A DNA stretch of 14,084 nt from Firmicutes bacterium UBA3738 (GTDB taxonomy: Bacteria; Bacillota; Clostridia; Peptostreptococcales; Anaerovoracaceae). The notes beneath the pieces were generated by a model. That model searched no databases. It had not been told where the DNA came from and saw only the letters and a list, made by a program, of their open reading frames with translations. The position numbers and the translations under genes are program-made. Every line of letters starts with the position of its first letter. The first letter of the stretch is position 1. Of the stretch, positions 13,978 to 14,084 are shown piece after piece. Location: positions 1 to 14,084 of the forward strand of contig DFGY01000106.1 in assembly GCA_002372505.1 (NCBI GenBank). The letters are read 5' to 3'.

Positions 13978-14084
13978 AACGGCTGGACAAGAGTTCACCG
14001 ACATGGATTCCAACATTTTCGTTGTGGCTGGAGGAATGTTGGAATTGTTGTTACTCAAGAACGGGGACGAGGCGGATTTGCAGG

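Noticed and set aside
13861..14058. Minus-strand 65-codon open frame at the window end
   Set aside because: It runs through the hairpin repeat and the repeat copy, has no ribosome binding site and its Pro/Arg/Ser-rich composition looks random; probably a chance frame.

Overview
The window most likely comes from an anaerobic, amino-acid-fermenting Firmicute of the Clostridia type. The evidence is strong purine-rich ribosome binding sites, sigma-A-type promoters with 17-nt spacing, a TPP riboswitch with a transcription-terminator platform, a 2-oxoacid:ferredoxin oxidoreductase remnant beside an acyl-CoA transferase, and an RsbU/RsbW/STAS-type signalling module. No species is assigned.

Layout. 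(1) 171-2012 (+): a long-form Xaa-Pro aminopeptidase, convergent with (2) a minus-strand thiamine salvage operon at 4511-2026. That operon has a promoter, TPP riboswitch with terminator, thiD, cytX (predicted HMP transporter) and a wrecked M20 peptidase gene whose start overlaps the cytX stop. (3) 6545-4566 (-): the last 97 codons of a ferredoxin oxidoreductase beta subunit, then a complete acetate/propionate CoA-transferase-like gene. (4) 6576-11292 (+): an IclR regulator behind a perfect TTGACA-17-TATAAT promoter, a STAS anti-anti-sigma-like protein, a membrane protein fusing a SpoIIE/PP2C phosphatase to an RsbW-like ATPase, and a condensation/acyltransferase-fold protein. (5) 13672-11293 (-): a polar amino acid ABC importer (lipoprotein, permease, ATPase). 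(6) 13673-14084: its promoter and leader, then repeats and no convincing gene.

The most unusual signal is a short dispersed repeat with core GCGTTTCACGGGGACAGG, present four times. Two copies are perfect 35-mers. Two lie in frame inside unrelated genes (the aminopeptidase and the CoA-transferase) and are read in different frames. The other two lie directly against the -35 box of a promoter (the thi operon and the ABC operon), in the same orientation relative to transcription. Read forward, the unit has no stop codon in any frame, which fits its tolerance inside genes. A hairpin with a related core (13875-13907) sits beside one copy. The family resembles REP-type elements mobilised by REP-associated tyrosine transposases, but no transposase gene is in the window.

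How the genes may work together: thiD and cytX salvage and phosphorylate HMP under TPP control. The oxidoreductase remnant and CoA-transferase look like the residue of a 2-oxoacid oxidation operon once controlled by the divergent IclR protein. The STAS and phosphatase/kinase proteins form a partner-switching circuit whose output (sigma factor or other target) is not in this window.
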